A stretch of DNA of 64,000 bases. Origin: Rhizobium tibeticum (GTDB taxonomy: Bacteria; Pseudomonadota; Alphaproteobacteria; Rhizobiales; Rhizobiaceae). This document shows, in pieces, positions 62,684-64,000 of this stretch. A model generated the notes under the pieces. It saw nothing but the letters and a program-made list of their open reading frames with translations. It searched no databases and was not told the origin of the DNA. Every line of letters begins with the position of its first letter. Position 1 is the stretch's first letter. Location: the NCBI RefSeq assembly GCF_900110205.1, contig NZ_FOCV01000005.1, forward strand, positions 220,106 to 284,105. The letters run 5' to 3'. The translations under genes were made by a program, and so were the position numbers.

Positions 62684-63458
62684 TGTCCATACCGAAGACA
62701 TAGGTAACAGAGCGTCCCTAAGACATGGGTGACAACCTCGTGCCGAACGGGTTGTCGATGGTTTGCAAGGTCCTCTGCTCCAGGTCGATATATCCGAGAT
62801 CATAGTGCATGAAGCTGACGAGCCAAATGCCGTCGTCGGTTTCCGTGATTCCCAGTTTCTGTCCGGCCAGCACGCTCGAGATGTTGATCTTCTTGCGGTA
62901 GATGCAGATGCGGCCGCAATGGGTCACCAGCGCATCTCGATCGTGGAAGGGATAGTCGATCTCCGGCAGCCCGTTATATCGGCGCGCCGATGGCGTGTAG
63001 AGATCGACCGGCACCTTCATCGCCAGCGCTTCACGCGGCCGCTCCTGATTGAATTCGCTGACGAACGCATCGAAGCGGGCCTGTTGCTGCAGGATGTTTC
63101 TGCCGGGTGGCCTGGTCGCCTCTTTCTTCAGCGTCAAGTACATGCGCTCATGCCGGCCATTCTCTTGCGGATGGCCCGGCCTGATGCGCTCCAGCGCGAT
63201 GCCGAGCCGCAGCCATCACACCGACAGCCTCGACAGATTGTAGAGGCCGTTGGGGCTGGCGAACGGCAGGCCGTTGTCGCTGCGGATCGCGCTTGGCAGG
63301 CCATGCTCGGCAAACAATCGGCGGAACGCCTCGAAGACACCCACCTCCCTTGTCGATTCGAAGGCTTCGCAGGCAAGCAGATAACGTGGAGCCTGGTCGG
63401 TGACCGTCAGCGGGTAACAGTAGCGGCCATCGCCGAGCTTGAACTCGCCCTTGAAGTC
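62684..63458 (-). mobile_element. IS481-family insertion sequence remnant
   Basis: The right part of an IS481-like element. One end begins near 62684 (TGTCC) with subterminal direct repeats AAGACATAGGTAACA (62695-62709) and AAGACATGGGTGACA (62720-62734). The transposase reads on the minus strand from DFKGEF (first DDE aspartate near 63458) through SDNG and HPQENGRHERM (glutamate) to the C-terminus [11 protein letters not shown] at 62718. The element's other end and the N-terminal HTH part are missing or too degraded to see. Confidence 0.8.
62718..63458 (-). pseudogene. IS481-family transposase, interrupted
   Basis: About 246 codons of the catalytic and C-terminal portion. The DDE residues are visible (DFKGEF, SDNG, ENGRHERM) but an in-frame TGA at 63216-63218 lies between the second D and the E, within SV*WLRLG, where other family members have tryptophan. 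One G-to-A change accounts for it. The first 100 or so residues (HTH domain) are absent. The C-terminal sequence (YGLPEIDYPFHDRD-like motif, [24 protein letters not shown]) is characteristic of IS481. It cannot encode active transposase. Confidence 0.82.
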
Positions 63459-63649
63459 GGCTCGAAGGCCTTCACGCCCAAGGCACCCCGCGAGTGGCGG
63501 AACCGGATGGATCCACTCGTGCAGAGTTTCGGATCGCGAACGGAAGCGACGTGGCTGTCGTCGTGAAAGCGCTGGCCGCCTTTCTTTCCCGTTTCAGGAA
63601 CCGGCGGCAGTTGCCAAAGGAATAAGCACGCTACTCATTAAAGCCGGTC

Positions 63650-64000
63650 CCGGTAGGGACGATGGTTGCCCATCGCCCCCCGGCCAGATCCGTACGTGCG
63701 GCACTACCGCATACGGCTCCTATCGGATGTCTTGACGGTGAGCCGGGCATCTGGATGCGGATGCACCAGCCGACATGGTGGCAGGTACTTGCGAAGCAGC
63801 CTTTGGAAACGATCCCAAGACAATCGGTTTCGCTGGCTTCGACGCATCAGAGCGTGTCGCCAAGCGCGACCAACTTCCCAGCGGAACCCACCCAGTCTTC
63901 TTAGATTGCCAGGAACCGCATGGTAGTTCAAATACCCCTGTAACACTTGCCGTAACCACCGACCTACTACTGCCACCGGTTCATGGCGGCGTCGCATTAG
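63650..64000 (-). mobile_element. Group II intron, 3' end (cut by window edge)
   Basis: On the minus strand the end of the reverse-transcriptase/maturase gene is followed by a domain V hairpin (63687-63719: GAGCCGTATGCG-GTAG-TGCCGCAC...) and a domain VI-like stem GGGCGATGG-GCAA-CCATCGTCC, ending near 63650-63655 (CCTACC). The bulk of the intron lies beyond position 64000. The intron sits about 190 bp from the broken transposase, and its target cannot be determined from this side alone. Confidence 0.8.
63704..64000 (-). CDS. Group II intron reverse transcriptase/maturase, C-terminal part
   Basis: About 98 codons, open at the window edge. VGRWLRQVLQGYLNYHAVPGN and then FRWEVGRAWRHALMRRSQRNR and WDRFQRLLRKYLPPCRLVHPHP match the maturase (domain X) end of intron-encoded proteins. 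No H-N-H endonuclease domain follows, as in many bacterial class C/D-like introns. Protein needed for intron splicing and retrohoming. The upstream RT domain is outside the window. Confidence 0.82.
   Translation of the reverse strand, partial: LMRRRHEPVAVVGRWLRQVLQGYLNYHAVPGNLRRLGGFRWEVGRAWRHALMRRSQRNRLSWDRFQRLLRKYLPPCRLVHPHPDARLTVKTSDRSRMR

Noticed and set aside
62684..64000. CRISPR or phage island
   Set aside because: The only repeats are the two subterminal IS repeats; no integrase or phage structural gene is visible within the window.

Overview
The window is high-GC chromosomal DNA from an alphaproteobacterium of the Rhizobiaceae, most likely the Ensifer/Sinorhizobium-Rhizobium group. 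The indicators are a full-length BacA peptide transporter, a bdhA-xdhA-xdhB operon of the type described in Sinorhizobium meliloti, a ChvE-GguA-GguB sugar importer with its divergent LysR regulator, a TTAA-N7-TTAA CtrA-type box and many TTG starts. This rests on gene content and remembered families; no database was searched.

Layout. 1-4.1 kb: the 5' end of der, a TPR membrane protein, an NnrU-like protein, a secreted polysaccharide deacetylase and bacA. 4.2-7 kb: an MFS exporter divergent from a PadR repressor, then methionine aminopeptidase. 7-10.9 kb: a luciferase-like monooxygenase, DoxX and SRPBCC proteins, and an ECF42-type sigma factor with its DGPF (YciI) partner. 11-15.2 kb: MYG1, a frameshifted acyltransferase, OsmC and an orphan HNH protein. 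15.2-34 kb: glpK, bdhA-xdhA-xdhB, puuD-lipoprotein-guaD, two LysR genes, qor, lldD, and an operon puuE-uraD-[mntA-hepT]-allA-uraH. 34-44 kb: DUF1045, the two MnmC half-proteins as separate divergent genes, a hybrid histidine kinase, a Tyr-rich secreted protein, a DEAD-box helicase, a VOC protein and a DMT exporter. 44.5-47.7 kb: an ATP-grasp / alpha-E / transglutaminase operon. 47.8-62.5 kb: sugar metabolism: a ketoglutarate-semialdehyde-type dehydrogenase, GguC/AraD1, gguB-gguA-chvE, gbpR, inositol dehydrogenase, and a ROK regulator divergent from a XylF-type importer. 62.6-64 kb: tRNA-Arg(CCG), an IS481-family remnant and the 3' end of a group II intron, so the right edge is mobile-element territory.

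How the genes work together. Guanine is deaminated by GuaD to xanthine, XdhAB oxidises it to urate, PuuD/UraH/UraD take urate to allantoin, PuuE opens the allantoin ring, and AllA acts on ureidoglycolate. Allantoicase and the XdhC cofactor chaperone are not in the window. The sugar region pairs two periplasmic-binding-protein importers with an inositol dehydrogenase and pentose-type catabolic enzymes, each with visible candidate operators: tandem GGAA-N6-TTCC-type IolR sites before iolG and a 19-bp perfect palindrome between the ROK gene and xylF.

The least understood elements are the ATP-grasp/alpha-E/transglutaminase operon, the HEPN-MNT toxin-antitoxin pair lying inside the urate-degradation operon, the orphan HNH protein and the HPD-containing J-like protein. 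I found no CRISPR array, prophage or rRNA operon.
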